40,532 bases of DNA from contig JAFUWN010000038.1 in assembly GCA_017483465.1 (NCBI GenBank), positions 1 through 40,532 of the forward strand. The letters run 5' to 3'. Of the stretch, positions 25,116 to 33,223 are shown piece by piece. Position 1 is the first letter of the stretch. Each line of letters starts with the position of its first letter. The notes beneath the pieces are model-generated. The model saw nothing but the letters and a program-made list of their open reading frames with translations, searched no databases and was not told where the DNA came from. The translations under genes and the position numbers were made by a program. This DNA comes from Oscillospiraceae bacterium. Its GTDB lineage: Bacteria > Bacillota > Clostridia > Oscillospirales > Ruminococcaceae.

Positions 25116-26003
25116 ATGGCATTAGTTTCTGCAAAAGACATGCTGAACAAGGCAAGAGCCGGCAAATATGCAGTCGGACAGTTCAACATCAACAATCTGG
25201 AATGGACAAAGGCAATCCTGCTCACAGCTCAGGAGCTTCAGTCCCCTGTAATCCTCGGCGTTTCCGAAGGTGCCGGCAAGTATATGTGCGGTTATAAGAC
25301 CGTTGTCGGCATGGTAAAAGGCATGATCGAAGAACTGAATATTACAGTTCCGGTTGCTCTGCATCTTGATCACGGTACATTTGAAGGTGCCAAGAAATGC
25401 ATCAATGCAGGCTTCTCTTCCATCATGTTTGACGGTTCTCATCTGCCGTTTGAAGAAAATGTTGCAAAGACAACAGCTCTGGTAAATACCTGTGATGTAC
25501 TGGGCATTTCCCTCGAAGCAGAAGTCGGTGCAATCGGCGGCGAAGAAGACGGCGTAATCGGCAAGGGCGAGTGTGCTGACCCGGAAGAATGCAAGACAGT
25601 TGCTGACCTGGGTGTTACTATGTTAGCTGCCGGTATCGGCAATATTCATGGTGCATATCCGGAAAACTGGGAAGGCCTGAGCTTTACAACTCTCGATGCC
25701 ATCAACAAGAGAGTCAACGAAGGCAGAGAAACTCCGATGCCTCTGGTACTGCACGGCGGTACAGGCATTCCGGATGATCAGATCAAGAAGGCAATCTCTC
25801 TGGGTGTTGCCAAGATCAACGTGAATACAGAATGCCAGTGGGCTTTCCAGGAAGCTACCAGAAAATACATCGAAGAAGGCAAAGACAAGCAGGGTAAGGG
25901 CTTCGATCCGAGAAAACTGCTTGCTCCGGGCTTTGAAGCCATCAAGGCTAAAGTTGCCGAAAAGATGACTCTGTTCGGCTCTGTAGGCAAGGCTAACGAC
26001 TGA
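25116..26003 (+). CDS. fba: Class II fructose-1,6-bisphosphate aldolase
   Basis: 295 aa. Zinc-dependent glycolytic/gluconeogenic aldolase (FBP to DHAP + G3P), cytoplasmic. Zinc and catalytic signatures are in order: LHLDHGTFEG (~82), MFDGSHLPFEENV, EAEVGAIGGEEDGV, NIHGAYPENW, LHGGTGIPDDQIKKAISLGVAKINVNTE. This is the class IIB (Gram-positive) type. The frame is open upstream to 25035, but AGGAGG with 9-base spacing and the family N-terminus (MALVSAKDMLNKA) set the ATG at 25116. Codon use is strongly biased compared with neighbours, as for a highly expressed gene. Monocistronic. Confidence 0.97.
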   Translation: MALVSAKDMLNKARAGKYAVGQFNINNLEWTKAILLTAQELQSPVILGVSEGAGKYMCGYKTVVGMVKGMIEELNITVPVALHLDHGTFEGAKKCINAGFSSIMFDGSHLPFEENVAKTTALVNTCDVLGISLEAEVGAIGGEEDGVIGKGECADPEECKTVADLGVTMLAAGIGNIHGAYPENWEGLSFTTLDAINKRVNEGRETPMPLVLHGGTGIPDDQIKKAISLGVAKINVNTECQWAFQEATRKYIEEGKDKQGKGFDPRKLLAPGFEAIKAKVAEKMTLFGSVGKAND

Positions 26004-26041
26004 TTTTTTCAGTCATTCAGATTTTTGTATAGTTTCACAAG

Positions 26042-26087
26042 ATTTCCCTGCTGTGTTGAAAACAGCAGGGAAATTTCTGTATTTTTT
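26042..26087 (+). terminator. Terminator of fba
   Basis: 13-bp perfect stem ATTTCCCTGCTGT / ACAGCAGGGAAAT (26042-26054 with 26062-26074), 7-base loop, then TTCTGTATTTTTT. Confidence 0.82.
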
Positions 26088-26106
26088 CAGAATCTTTGAT
26101 ATTTGC

Positions 26107-26135
26107 TTGACAAACGCTTTAAAATATGCTATAGT
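26107..26135 (+). promoter_or_regulatory. Promoter of the Ser/Glu/Thr-rich surface protein
   Basis: TTGACA (26107-26112), 17 bases, TATAGT (26130-26135) with TGC before it (extended -10). Confidence 0.85.
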
Positions 26136-26176
26136 AAGATAAGCCCACAGATATCTCAAAAAAGAAGGGATTTATC

Positions 26177-27355
26177 ATGAAGCAAAATTTATCAAATCAG
26201 GATAAAAATTCACATGTACGAATCACAAAGTCTGTGCTGATTCCGGCCGCAGCTGTTCTGCTCGCCGCCGCAGCCGCTTTTCTGTTCCATCTCCGGGACA
26301 GCCGACAGAATCCACAGCAGCTTTCTTCTGAACCTGACCCGATCACAGAATCCGGCATTGTGGAAACCGATCTGTCAGCGGCTGCTTCTGTACAGACCGA
26401 AATTTCCGACAGAATTTCAGAATCTTCCAGACATTCCGTTTCCGAAACCGTAACAGAAGCCGTTCCGGTGCAGGAAACTGTCATTTCCGAACCTCCGGCC
26501 GAAGAACCTGTTTCTTCTTCCGAATCCGAAGCCGGTACCGTATCAGAAACAATATCAGAATCCGCTTCTGAATCGGAAACAGAATCTGTCTCCGAAGAAG
26601 AAACCACTTCCGAAACTGAAAAAATAACAGAAATGACAGAATCCGGCACAGAAAATTCCGTGCCTGCCGCCTCGGAGACAATTCCGGAATCTGTGACAGA
26701 AACAATGTCTGCCAGTGCTCCGGAAAAAATCACATATTATTCCGTTCTGGAATCCATTCTCAGAACACAGAGCTTTCAGAATGATTTTTTTGAAATACTC
26801 AACGATTCTGATATTTCTGAAAACGAATTTGCCATCTATGATGTTGATCATGACGGTCTGGAAGAATTAATCATCCGCTGGCCGAATACGGCTTCGGCCT
26901 CTGTTTCCGGTGTTGTCTACGGCTATGACAGCGAGGGGAATATTTATAACAAGCTCAAGACAACTTCTTACATGCGTTTCTACAGCAACGGTGTGATTGA
27001 AGCCGATACTGCCTACAGATCGCCTATCGGCGGTGATTTCTGGGGTTATACGCTGTATCAGTATGATTCCGAATCCGGTCTTTATACCGGAATTGCCTCT
27101 GTGGAAGCATGGTCAAAAGCCGTACTGGAAGACGAAACCTCCGGCATTCAGGAAACTTATCCGGAATATGCCGATGTCAGCAATTCCGGCTATGTGTATT
27201 TTATCTCCCATTCTGATGAAGAAAATACAGAACTTTCCGACCCTCTGGATATTACCACATATCAGACATGGCATATTTCCTATATCGGCGGAGCTGCCGA
27301 AATTGATCTGCCGTTCCAGAAATTCACAGAAGCCAATATTTCAGAAATCAAATAA
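26177..27355 (+). CDS. Membrane-anchored surface protein with Ser/Glu/Thr-rich stalk and FG-GAP-like motif
   Basis: 392 aa, not recognised as a named family. Basic start, then a membrane segment (~20-42, VLIPAAAVLLAAAAAFLF) with no lipobox, so probably an uncleaved signal anchor. Residues ~45-185 are a low-complexity stalk built from S, E, T and V (repeated VSET, SESE, ETES). The C-terminal ~200 residues form a compact domain with YDVDHDGLEELIIRW, a Ca2+-binding-like D-x-D-x-DG-xxE motif seen in FG-GAP-type and other clostridial surface proteins, followed by a Tyr/Gly-rich beta-like segment. The ATG at 26177 has AAGGGA 7 bases upstream. A possible role is a surface sensor or binding protein; nothing fixes the ligand. 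Confidence 0.85.
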   Translation: MKQNLSNQDKNSHVRITKSVLIPAAAVLLAAAAAFLFHLRDSRQNPQQLSSEPDPITESGIVETDLSAAASVQTEISDRISESSRHSVSETVTEAVPVQETVISEPPAEEPVSSSESEAGTVSETISESASESETESVSEEETTSETEKITEMTESGTENSVPAASETIPESVTETMSASAPEKITYYSVLESILRTQSFQNDFFEILNDSDISENEFAIYDVDHDGLEELIIRWPNTASASVSGVVYGYDSEGNIYNKLKTTSYMRFYSNGVIEADTAYRSPIGGDFWGYTLYQYDSESGLYTGIASVEAWSKAVLEDETSGIQETYPEYADVSNSGYVYFISHSDEENTELSDPLDITTYQTWHISYIGGAAEIDLPFQKFTEANISEIK

Positions 27356-27363
27356 TATCATAA

Positions 27364-27519
27364 AATAATCTTCTGTATCTGGAATTTAAACTTGATTTCG
27401 AGTATTCCGGAGATAGTTTCTCACGTCTGGGGCTGGTCTGCTCGGAACGCACCGCCGAACGGGATTCTTATTCCACTCCCGTCTGGTATGAAAAAAACAA
27501 AAAGCCTGAGAAGTCTTGA
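27364..27519 (+). pseudogene. Possible C-terminal remnant of a decayed gene
   Basis: The frame is open for 51 codons with no start codon or ribosome site, then TGA. The peptide reads like real protein (LEFKLDFEYSGDSFSRLGL, then VCSERTAERDSYSTPVWYEK and a Lys-rich end), with mixed charged and aromatic residues and codon use like neighbouring genes, unlike the AT-rich intergenic DNA elsewhere in the window. I do not recognise the parent. It fills most of the 181-base gap 27356-27536. Alternatives: chance, or a frame-shifted piece of a neighbour. Confidence 0.42.
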
Positions 27520-27531
27520 TTTCTCAGGCTT
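27502..27531 (-). terminator. Terminator of the NAD(P)HX-repair/lipoprotein operon
   Basis: 11-bp stem AAGCCTGAGAA / TTCTCAGGCTT (27502-27512 with 27521-27531), 8-base loop; on minus it is followed by TTTGTTTTTTT. The plus side has only a weak T tract. Confidence 0.88.
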
Positions 27532-27536
27532 ATTTC

Positions 27537-28229
27537 TTATTCTGCAAGTGTTTCTTCTATCATGACTGCCGGTTCAGCCGGAACAGGCTCCGGAATTACG
27601 GCTTCTTCGGCAGTGCTCTCCGTTTCGGTCTGTATCGTCACCGGCTCTGTCATAACGGGGATTGTCGTTTCTGTACTCTGTATTCCGGTCTGCGGAGTAA
27701 AATTCTCAAACCGGATTTTCAGCTGATAACACGGCAGGGAAAATTCTTCCGGAATGCCGTCCTGTGTAAATGTTAGCGTGTAGCTTCCGTCCTGAACTGC
27801 CCCCTCACAGAGAATTTTATCTTCCTTTGTTTTTCCGTCCAAATCCGGAGACAAGGCCATATCATCAATAATATTCATCAGATCTTCCAGCTCTGTCCGG
27901 ATGGCCTGTGCAGACTGCGGAACCGAAAATTCCAGACCTTTATAAGAAGCCTTGACTTCATCATCCAGAAAATCGAGCTGTACTCCGGCGAGAGTCTGTG
28001 GTTCGCTGAATACGACACACCATGCATCTGTACCGTATCGTGTGAGAGTAGCTTTGCTTTCGAGATCGGCATCTGTAATTGTGACTTCGGATGTAAATCC
28101 GCCTGTCATGGGATTGGCGATCTTTCCGGGAACGGACTGTATTACCGTACATCCTGTACTGAATAAAACGCTCCCTAAACTGATTACTGCAAAAATACGT
28201 CTGCTATGCTTCTTATCATACATATACAA
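27537..28229 (-). CDS. Lipoprotein of unknown function
   Basis: 230 aa. Basic start, hydrophobic core and lipobox LFSTGC (Cys ~27) mark an exported lipoprotein. The mature part (~30-185) is mixed alpha/beta: VTITDADLESKATLTRYG, WCVVFSEP, LAGVQLDFLDDEVKASYKGLEF, a SYTLTFTQDG strand. It ends in a Thr/Glu/Pro-rich tail (~185-230) that could be a wall-spanning linker. The first ATG (28229) is chosen since GAGGTG is 5 bases away and 11 from the second, at 28223. It follows the NAD(P)HX-repair gene by 55 bases and shares its transcript. I cannot name a family. Confidence 0.85.
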   Translation of the reverse strand: MYMYDKKHSRRIFAVISLGSVLFSTGCTVIQSVPGKIANPMTGGFTSEVTITDADLESKATLTRYGTDAWCVVFSEPQTLAGVQLDFLDDEVKASYKGLEFSVPQSAQAIRTELEDLMNIIDDMALSPDLDGKTKEDKILCEGAVQDGSYTLTFTQDGIPEEFSLPCYQLKIRFENFTPQTGIQSTETTIPVMTEPVTIQTETESTAEEAVIPEPVPAEPAVMIEETLAE

Positions 28230-28284
28230 TCACCTCAGAAAAAATAATCTGATTCTGTTTCCTGTACTTTTGCAGATTGTATTT

Positions 28285-29769
28285 TTATAAAATCTCCTGT
28301 AACGAACGAATTAAATCCTGCGGCAGCATATATCTTTCCGGCAGCTGTTCAGCGGCCTGATCTCCGGCAGAGGCATGAACAGTCACAGCCATACAAGCCG
28401 CCTGATACAGCTCCATTCCCTGCCCTGCGAATGCCGCTGCAATTCCGGCCAATACGTCACCGCTTCCGGCTCTCGCCATAGCAGCATTCCCCAGATTGCA
28501 GACAGCTGTCCGTTTTCCGTCTGTAATGACCGTTCCTGCACCTTTCAGAATCACAACAGCTTTTGTGAGTTCCGCAAGTTTCCGGGCGGCTGAAATTCTG
28601 TCCTTCTGAATCTCTGAAACATCTGTTTTCAGAAGTCTGGCGGCTTCACCCATATGCGGTGTCAGGATAGTTCGTCCTTCCGGTATTAATTCTATGCAGT
28701 CAGAAATACAATTAAGACCATCTGCATCCAAAATAATCGGACAGGAACTGTCTGAAAACAAGAATTTTATCAGATTTCTTGTCGATTCCGTCACACCCAT
28801 GCCGCAGCCGATCAATAATGCCTGCTTATTTTTCAGAGCATTTGCTAAAATTTCATGATTTTCTGTATCTAAGAAAAAACCGTCCTGATCGGTCTGCAAA
28901 GGCAGACACATCACCTCCGGCAGAGTACAGGATATTGCAGTCAAGGCCTGTTCCGCTGAAGCACAGGTCAGCAGACCTGCTCCGCTCCGCATAGCAGCTG
29001 TGACGGCTAAAATACAAGCCCCTCTCATACGAACACTTCCGGCAACAGCTAACACATGTCCGAACTGATTCTTATAAGAATCCGGCTGACGATACGGAAG
29101 ATTCTCCCGGATTTCCAGGCGTGTCAGTCTGTGAACGGTTTCTATTTCCTGAAAAGCATTCTCAGGGATACCAATATCCATGACATAAATCTGACCGCAG
29201 TATTTTCTTAACGGATATTGACTCATTCCAAGTTTTTCAGCTCCGAATGTGATTGTTTCATGTGCATCAAAAATTCCTGTACTGACTGTTCCTGTCGCAC
29301 CGTTTCCGCCGCTTGGAATATCACAGGCGATTCTGATCTGATCTTCTCTTGCGATCAGTAATTTCTGAATCTCCTCCGGCAGATCGCCTCTGAAACCTGT
29401 TCCGAACAGACCATCTATGATAATCTCAGCTTCTTCTAAGAAATCATCATCAGAATCAAATTGCACCGGAACTCCTGTCCTGACCGCTCTTTGATATGCA
29501 TTCTTAGAAATCTCTGTTTTCGGCTCGCCCATCGGAGCGAGTATTTTTATTTCTTTATGATAAAAATTCAGATAATAAGCAGATACATAACAATCACCGC
29601 CGTTATTGCCGTTTCCGGCTAAGAATAAAAATTTATCATAATCAGCATAATTTTTAATTAAAAAATCCGCAAGAGCATGTCCGGCACGTTCCATCATTTC
29701 GGAGTAAGAGACACCGGATTCGTCTGTTAATTTTTCAAGAATCTGCATTTGCTTCGGAGTTACTAACAT
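28285..29769 (-). CDS. nnr: Bifunctional NAD(P)H-hydrate epimerase / ADP-dependent dehydratase
   Basis: 494 aa. Repairs hydrated NADH and NADPH: the YjeF_N domain (~1-210; FLAGNGNNGGDCYVSAYYL, IIDGLFGTGFRGDLP, CDIPSGGNG) epimerises NAD(P)HX, and the C-terminal ribokinase-like domain (~225-494) dehydrates it using ADP. The latter shows LTPHMGEAARLL, VILKGAGTVI and NAAMARAGSGDVLAG (~428-442), with the catalytic Asp in GSGDVLAG. I chose the ATG at 29769: AAAGG directly abuts the one at 29778 but is 9 bases from this one. Cytoplasmic. Upstream is the DUF6106-like gene with an imperfect hairpin between; the lipoprotein gene follows. Confidence 0.95.
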   Translation of the reverse strand: MLVTPKQMQILEKLTDESGVSYSEMMERAGHALADFLIKNYADYDKFLFLAGNGNNGGDCYVSAYYLNFYHKEIKILAPMGEPKTEISKNAYQRAVRTGVPVQFDSDDDFLEEAEIIIDGLFGTGFRGDLPEEIQKLLIAREDQIRIACDIPSGGNGATGTVSTGIFDAHETITFGAEKLGMSQYPLRKYCGQIYVMDIGIPENAFQEIETVHRLTRLEIRENLPYRQPDSYKNQFGHVLAVAGSVRMRGACILAVTAAMRSGAGLLTCASAEQALTAISCTLPEVMCLPLQTDQDGFFLDTENHEILANALKNKQALLIGCGMGVTESTRNLIKFLFSDSSCPIILDADGLNCISDCIELIPEGRTILTPHMGEAARLLKTDVSEIQKDRISAARKLAELTKAVVILKGAGTVITDGKRTAVCNLGNAAMARAGSGDVLAGIAAAFAGQGMELYQAACMAVTVHASAGDQAAEQLPERYMLPQDLIRSLQEIL

Positions 29770-29795
29770 AAAATTCATCCTTTCTGATTCAGAAT

Positions 29796-29824
29796 AAGCC
29801 CTCTCTGAACTCCAGAAAGGGCTT
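29796..29824 (-). terminator. Weak hairpin/terminator after the DUF6106-like gene
   Basis: 12-bp stem AAGCCCTCTCTG against CAGAAAGGGCTT with one mismatch and a 5-base loop, but only a short T tract on minus. Probably a partial terminator, since no promoter for the next gene is visible. Confidence 0.5.
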
Positions 29825-29828
29825 TATT

Positions 29829-30380
29829 TCAATGTTTATTTAAATTGATTTTCATCTTCGCTTTTAATTCTCTTGACAAGAACGGTTCAAGAGCTTCTCT
29901 GAAATTGGAATCCGGATTGAAATACAGACAGCATTTGCCATATTCCGGATGTTCAAATTCAGCATAATATTCTTCAGCATCGTCATCCTCGCCCATGAGA
30001 GAGAAGCCCAATGCTGAAAATGTTGTCATACTGTCATCTTCCTGTTCTTCTTCGGGACATGTACCGGCTTTGCCGTAGACTGTGAAATTTTTGACTTCGA
30101 TACTCAGAAGCTGTTTTCTTTTTGCCTGACCCATGATTTTATCAATATCAAGAATACCGTTCGTACAGGAGTATTCATATTCGATATTGAGCATTTTCAG
30201 AAAATACCATGCTCCCCAGATCGCACAGACCGGCAGAACAATCGCCAATGCAAAGCCCATCACGACCATCACAAGAGAAATCACCGTGACTGTCACGGCG
30301 AGTATAATCACACAGGCTCGCTTCATTGTATCTTTTGTAGAATCCTGTTTTTTCACAAGCTGTTCAGCAAATTTATCCAT
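29829..30380 (-). CDS. DUF6106-like two-TM membrane protein
   Basis: 183 aa. N-terminal amphipathic MDKFAEQLVKKQ, a charged linker, then two close membrane segments (~22-60, VIILAVTVTVISLVMVVMGF and AIVLPVCAIWGAWYFL). The cytoplasmic part follows: NIEYEYSCTNGILDIDKIMGQAKRKQLLSIEV, a pattern I associate with the DUF6106 family and reminiscent of bacterial PH-like (YdbT) domains. A very acidic loop (EEEQEDD ... GEDDDAEEYY) and LYFNPDSNFREALEPFL close the protein. The role of the family is unknown. Own extended -10 promoter; the ATG at 30380 has GGAGG 8 bases upstream. The family name is from memory of the pattern and less sure than the topology. Confidence 0.78.
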   Translation of the reverse strand: MDKFAEQLVKKQDSTKDTMKRACVIILAVTVTVISLVMVVMGFALAIVLPVCAIWGAWYFLKMLNIEYEYSCTNGILDIDKIMGQAKRKQLLSIEVKNFTVYGKAGTCPEEEQEDDSMTTFSALGFSLMGEDDDAEEYYAEFEHPEYGKCCLYFNPDSNFREALEPFLSRELKAKMKINLNKH

Positions 30381-30410
30381 GCGGAATGCCTCCGAATACT
30401 AAAATATTTT

Positions 30411-30424
30411 TCTCTTATAAGAGA
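30411..30424. other. Palindrome at the 5' end of the DUF6106-like transcript
   Basis: TCTCTTATAAGAGA is a perfect 14-base inverted repeat lying just after the predicted start of transcription (about 30428) on minus. It could be a 5' stabilising hairpin or an operator. Confidence 0.4.
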
Positions 30425-30434
30425 GACTATTATT

Positions 30435-30463
30435 ATTTTAGCACATTTTGTCGAAAATAGCAA
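30435..30463 (-). promoter_or_regulatory. Promoter of the DUF6106-like gene
   Basis: Minus strand: TTGCTA (30463-30458), 17 bases, TAAAAT (30440-30435) with TGC before it (extended -10). Confidence 0.68.
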
Positions 30464-30478
30464 GTGTTTCAGAAAAAT

Positions 30479-31021
30479 TTAGATAATCTGCATGATTTCG
30501 CTGCGTTCTTTTCTTTTGGGAGCGTTCGGATTTTCAGCCGGACAGCCGATTGCAATCAGAGCGGAAATGCTTTCATTTTCAGGGAGACTGATGAGATTCC
30601 GGATTTTCTCTTCATCGAAAATTCCCATAATCAGCGTTCCGAAGCCCATATTATACGCATTCAGACAGAATGTCTGACAAGCAATTCCGGCATCGAATGA
30701 CTGCCAGTGTGTGCCCTTGGATGTCGTGAAAGTACCGTCTTTTTCATAGCCGGCGATCTGATTCACAGTCGTCTGGATGACTAAAGCCGGAGCACTCTGA
30801 ATATTCAGCTTGTTTTTAGAGAAATCGCAGGTACCCTCTTCGGCAATCTGATTTTTCAGTTCCGGAGTCAGAATCGCATAAAATCTGGATGTCTGAGAAT
30901 TTTTCCAGCTGGGAGCGAATCTGGTCAGATCAATGATTTTTTCAAGATCTTCTCTTGTGACGGGCTGATCCGTATATTTTCTGATACTTCTCCGGTTCTT
31001 GATTACTTCAGTAAATTCCAT
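30479..31021 (-). CDS. Nitroreductase-family FMN-dependent oxidoreductase
   Basis: 180 aa. Family signatures: RRSIRKY at the N-terminus (FMN phosphate binding), LEKIIDLTRFAPSWKNSQTSRF, FDAGIACQTFCLNAYNMGFGTLIMG (the helix and Gly-rich strand at the dimer FMN site), and IAIGCPAENP near the end. Shorter than the ~220-aa NfsA/B group, but normal for the small clostridial Nox-like group. Expected cofactor FMN, electron donor NAD(P)H; the true substrate is unknown. Last gene of the operon starting at 33068, 27 bases after the small unknown gene, with its own AGGAGG. I see no clear terminator after it within the 57 bases before the next promoter. Confidence 0.93.
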   Translation of the reverse strand: MEFTEVIKNRRSIRKYTDQPVTREDLEKIIDLTRFAPSWKNSQTSRFYAILTPELKNQIAEEGTCDFSKNKLNIQSAPALVIQTTVNQIAGYEKDGTFTTSKGTHWQSFDAGIACQTFCLNAYNMGFGTLIMGIFDEEKIRNLISLPENESISALIAIGCPAENPNAPKRKERSEIMQII

Positions 31022-31048
31022 AATAAAAAAATCCTCCTGTAAATAAAA

Positions 31049-31363
31049 TTATTCTATCATAAACCAGTCATCAAAATCCTCTCCATCGAGAGTGAAATCA
31101 CTGGAATATCCGCCGATATATCTGTTATCTTTTATCCGGTCTATATGAATTGTAATTCTGATGATTTCTATTTCATTATCATATCTGACATGAAAAGACC
31201 TGTCAAACAGGTACGGCCTGACAGAATCTCTGTTATATAAGCCATATTCCTGAGCTTCTTCGGGTTCTTCTTCTAAATAAGAATCATAATTTTTCCAGAA
31301 ATATTCCCATGTGCGTTCGATCATATGATATTTTTCTATGATCTGATATAATATTTCTTTCAT
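31049..31363 (-). CDS. Small acidic protein of unknown function
   Basis: 104 aa, unrecognised. Rich in Tyr, Glu, Asp and Arg; no signal peptide or membrane segment. Pattern: a helical N-terminal part (MKEILYQIIEKYHMIERTW), an acidic stretch EEEPEEAQEYG, then strands with FHVRYDNEIEIIRITIHIDR, and a conserved-looking YSSDFTLDGEDFDDWFM end. It overlaps the kinase gene stop by 4 bases (ATGA type), so translation is coupled and the gene is real. No function can be given. Confidence 0.8.
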   Translation of the reverse strand: MKEILYQIIEKYHMIERTWEYFWKNYDSYLEEEPEEAQEYGLYNRDSVRPYLFDRSFHVRYDNEIEIIRITIHIDRIKDNRYIGGYSSDFTLDGEDFDDWFMIE

Positions 31364-32364
31364 AGGGACTTCTCCATTTCCGATTGATGATTTAAAATCT
31401 CCTGAGCTAATCTGATCTGATTTCTTGCCCTGATCAGATTCTGTTCCGGATTGTCAGTTTTAAAATAAAGATTTCCCTGCAAATAGTCTGTGAAATATCT
31501 GACGGCTAATTCGGCAGTAACTGAGAAAACTGCCGGAATTAAGAGCTTTCTTTCTTCAGATGAATATTCCGTCTGTGAGAGCCATCCGGAGGCGAATGCT
31601 CTGAATTTATCCAGATTCAGGCCGACTTTTGATAAATCCGGTTCTGAAGAATTTGTATTCGAGGCAAATGACCGCACGGCATCACCGAAATCATAGACAG
31701 GGATTCCGCTCATGACGGTATCCAGATCAATCACAGCGACCGGATTTCCGGATGAATCAAATAATAAATTACTGCATTTCATATCGTTATGTGTAATTTT
31801 CAATAAATTTTTATGCTTCTGATAATAATCAAAGACTTCACAAGCCTGTTCCTGCCATTTTGTGAGAATCTGAGCTTCCGGCAGATCAGAATGCAGATTT
31901 AAAAGCTGATCAAAATAATTTCTTGTATCATGAAATCCGGAAATCACAGGTTTCAGCCGATTTGCATCTATACCGGAAACAGCATTCTGAAATTTTCCGA
32001 ACATCGCACCGGCTTTCCGAATCTGATTCAGATCATGACAGATTTTACAGCTCCGCCCCGGAATACAATCCATCACACGCCAGTTCTGATACAGATATGC
32101 TCCGGAATCTGTCCGATAAAAATGCAGAGTCTGCATTTCAGGATTATCATTTTCTAAATATGCAGTCACATGCATAATATTCTGCATAACAGCCTCCGGA
32201 TTCCGGAATACACCTGTATGCATTTTCTGAAAAATATAAATTTTTCCGGTATCGAGCCGGATTCTGTAAGTATCATGAATACCGCCTTCTGTAAGCCGGA
32301 CAGCTTCTGTGAGTTCTCCGGACAGAGCAAACACCTGTCTGATCGTTTCAAATAATAATTCCAT
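31360..32364 (-). CDS. APH-fold small-molecule kinase, NahK-like
   Basis: 334 aa. Aminoglycoside-phosphotransferase fold: GGIHDTYRI (nucleotide loop), YIFQKMHTG with the ATP Lys, ITHNDMKCSNLLFD (Brenner motif HxDxxxxNxL, ~190-203), and IDLDTVMSGIPVYDFGDAVR (metal-binding DxD region, ~212-231). The IDLDTVM-G-YDFGDA wording is that of N-acetylhexosamine 1-kinase (NahK), which phosphorylates GlcNAc/GalNAc, not of antibiotic kinases. It starts 2 bases after the metallophosphoesterase stop and overlaps the next gene by 4 bases. Substrate inferred from motif similarity only. Confidence 0.87.
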   Translation of the reverse strand: MELLFETIRQVFALSGELTEAVRLTEGGIHDTYRIRLDTGKIYIFQKMHTGVFRNPEAVMQNIMHVTAYLENDNPEMQTLHFYRTDSGAYLYQNWRVMDCIPGRSCKICHDLNQIRKAGAMFGKFQNAVSGIDANRLKPVISGFHDTRNYFDQLLNLHSDLPEAQILTKWQEQACEVFDYYQKHKNLLKITHNDMKCSNLLFDSSGNPVAVIDLDTVMSGIPVYDFGDAVRSFASNTNSSEPDLSKVGLNLDKFRAFASGWLSQTEYSSEERKLLIPAVFSVTAELAVRYFTDYLQGNLYFKTDNPEQNLIRARNQIRLAQEILNHQSEMEKSL

Positions 32365-32366
32365 GA

Positions 32367-33068
32367 TTATAATAATTTTACTTTATGATAAACAATATGC
32401 ATTTTCGGATTTGTCATGACAGTTCCGTCACGATGATAATGACCGCTGAACCATTGCTGATACGTCATTTTCTGATTGATTTCATCAAAAAAATCTGTCA
32501 GGGCATTATCCGGGTAGATACTGTTGTCACCGAACAGCTGATGCTGTACACTGCTGGGCAGACAATGTGTAATGACATAATCCACTGCCATGCGATGACC
32601 GAGCAAATTGGCTCTGGCTTCCCGCATTTCCTTTTCGCTGGGAATTTCCTGCGGCCACCAGCTGATGCCCTGAATCCGGAATTGTTTATCATAACTTTCC
32701 GCACCGCCCATGGTGAAAAAGCTTTTACCATCAATTTCATAGACCTGCCCCCGCATCAGCTGAATCACACTCGGTGAAAGCCGCCGGATTTTTCCGCCGT
32801 GCCAATGCTCTACCGGATAGAGCAGCTCCAGCAGATCAAAATTCTCGTGATTGCCGTCTACGAACAGTGTTGTGAACGGCCGTTCTTCCAGCCACTGCTG
32901 CAATTGTATTTCTTCTACGGAGCTGTCCCACACGAGGCCAAAATCTCCGGTAATAATTAAATAATCTTCTTTTGTCATCATATCAAATAATTCCTGATGT
33001 GCCGAAGAAAGCCGGGCCACATCGTCCATACTCCGCAAACCGTGGATATCGCCTGTGACTAAAAACAT
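32367..33068 (-). CDS. Calcineurin-type metallophosphoesterase
   Basis: 233 aa. Full metallophosphatase motif set: GDIHG at residue 6, GDFGLVWD, VDGNHENFDLL, ITHCLP, and SGHYHRDG near the end; these bind two metal ions. No signal peptide, so cytoplasmic. This small stand-alone type includes diverse nucleotide and protein phosphoesterases; the substrate cannot be told. The first gene of a four-gene operon with a consensus-like promoter; the ATG at 33068 has GGGAGGAGG upstream. Confidence 0.92.
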   Translation of the reverse strand: MFLVTGDIHGLRSMDDVARLSSAHQELFDMMTKEDYLIITGDFGLVWDSSVEEIQLQQWLEERPFTTLFVDGNHENFDLLELLYPVEHWHGGKIRRLSPSVIQLMRGQVYEIDGKSFFTMGGAESYDKQFRIQGISWWPQEIPSEKEMREARANLLGHRMAVDYVITHCLPSSVQHQLFGDNSIYPDNALTDFFDEINQKMTYQQWFSGHYHRDGTVMTNPKMHIVYHKVKLL

Positions 33069-33092
33069 GTGTGATAACCTCCTCCCAGATTT

Positions 33093-33121
33093 ATTTTACC
33101 ATTTTATATAGTTCTTGTCAA
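33093..33121 (-). promoter_or_regulatory. Promoter of the metallophosphoesterase operon
   Basis: Minus strand: TTGACA (33121-33116), 17 bases, TAAAAT (33098-33093). The leader is short and contains GGGAGGAGG. Confidence 0.85.
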
Positions 33122-33165
33122 GGGATTTTGAAAAATCCTGTGCAGAATATTCAAGGATTTTATAT

Positions 33166-33201
33166 AAAAAACCTCTCAGTTCCGTGCCTGAGAGGTTTTT
33201 T
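33166..33201. terminator. Strong bidirectional-looking terminator after the GGDEF operon
   Basis: 14-bp stem AAAAAACCTCTCAG / CTGAGAGGTTTTTT with an 8-base loop and T runs on both strands. On minus it ends the GGDEF/sugar-binding operon; no plus-strand gene needs it. Confidence 0.93.
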
Positions 33202-33223
33202 CATGTAACAGAAAATAATTTTC

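Noticed and set aside
26197-26733. 178-codon minus-strand frame rich in Ser/Val/Asp
   Set aside because: It is the reverse reading of the Ser/Glu/Thr-rich stalk of the plus-strand gene, which has a promoter, ribosome site and anchor; the antisense frame has none.
31360-32364. Antibiotic-resistance aminoglycoside phosphotransferase
   Set aside because: The fold is shared, but the IDLDTVM and YDFGDA motifs match NahK-type sugar kinases, and the operon context is metabolic.
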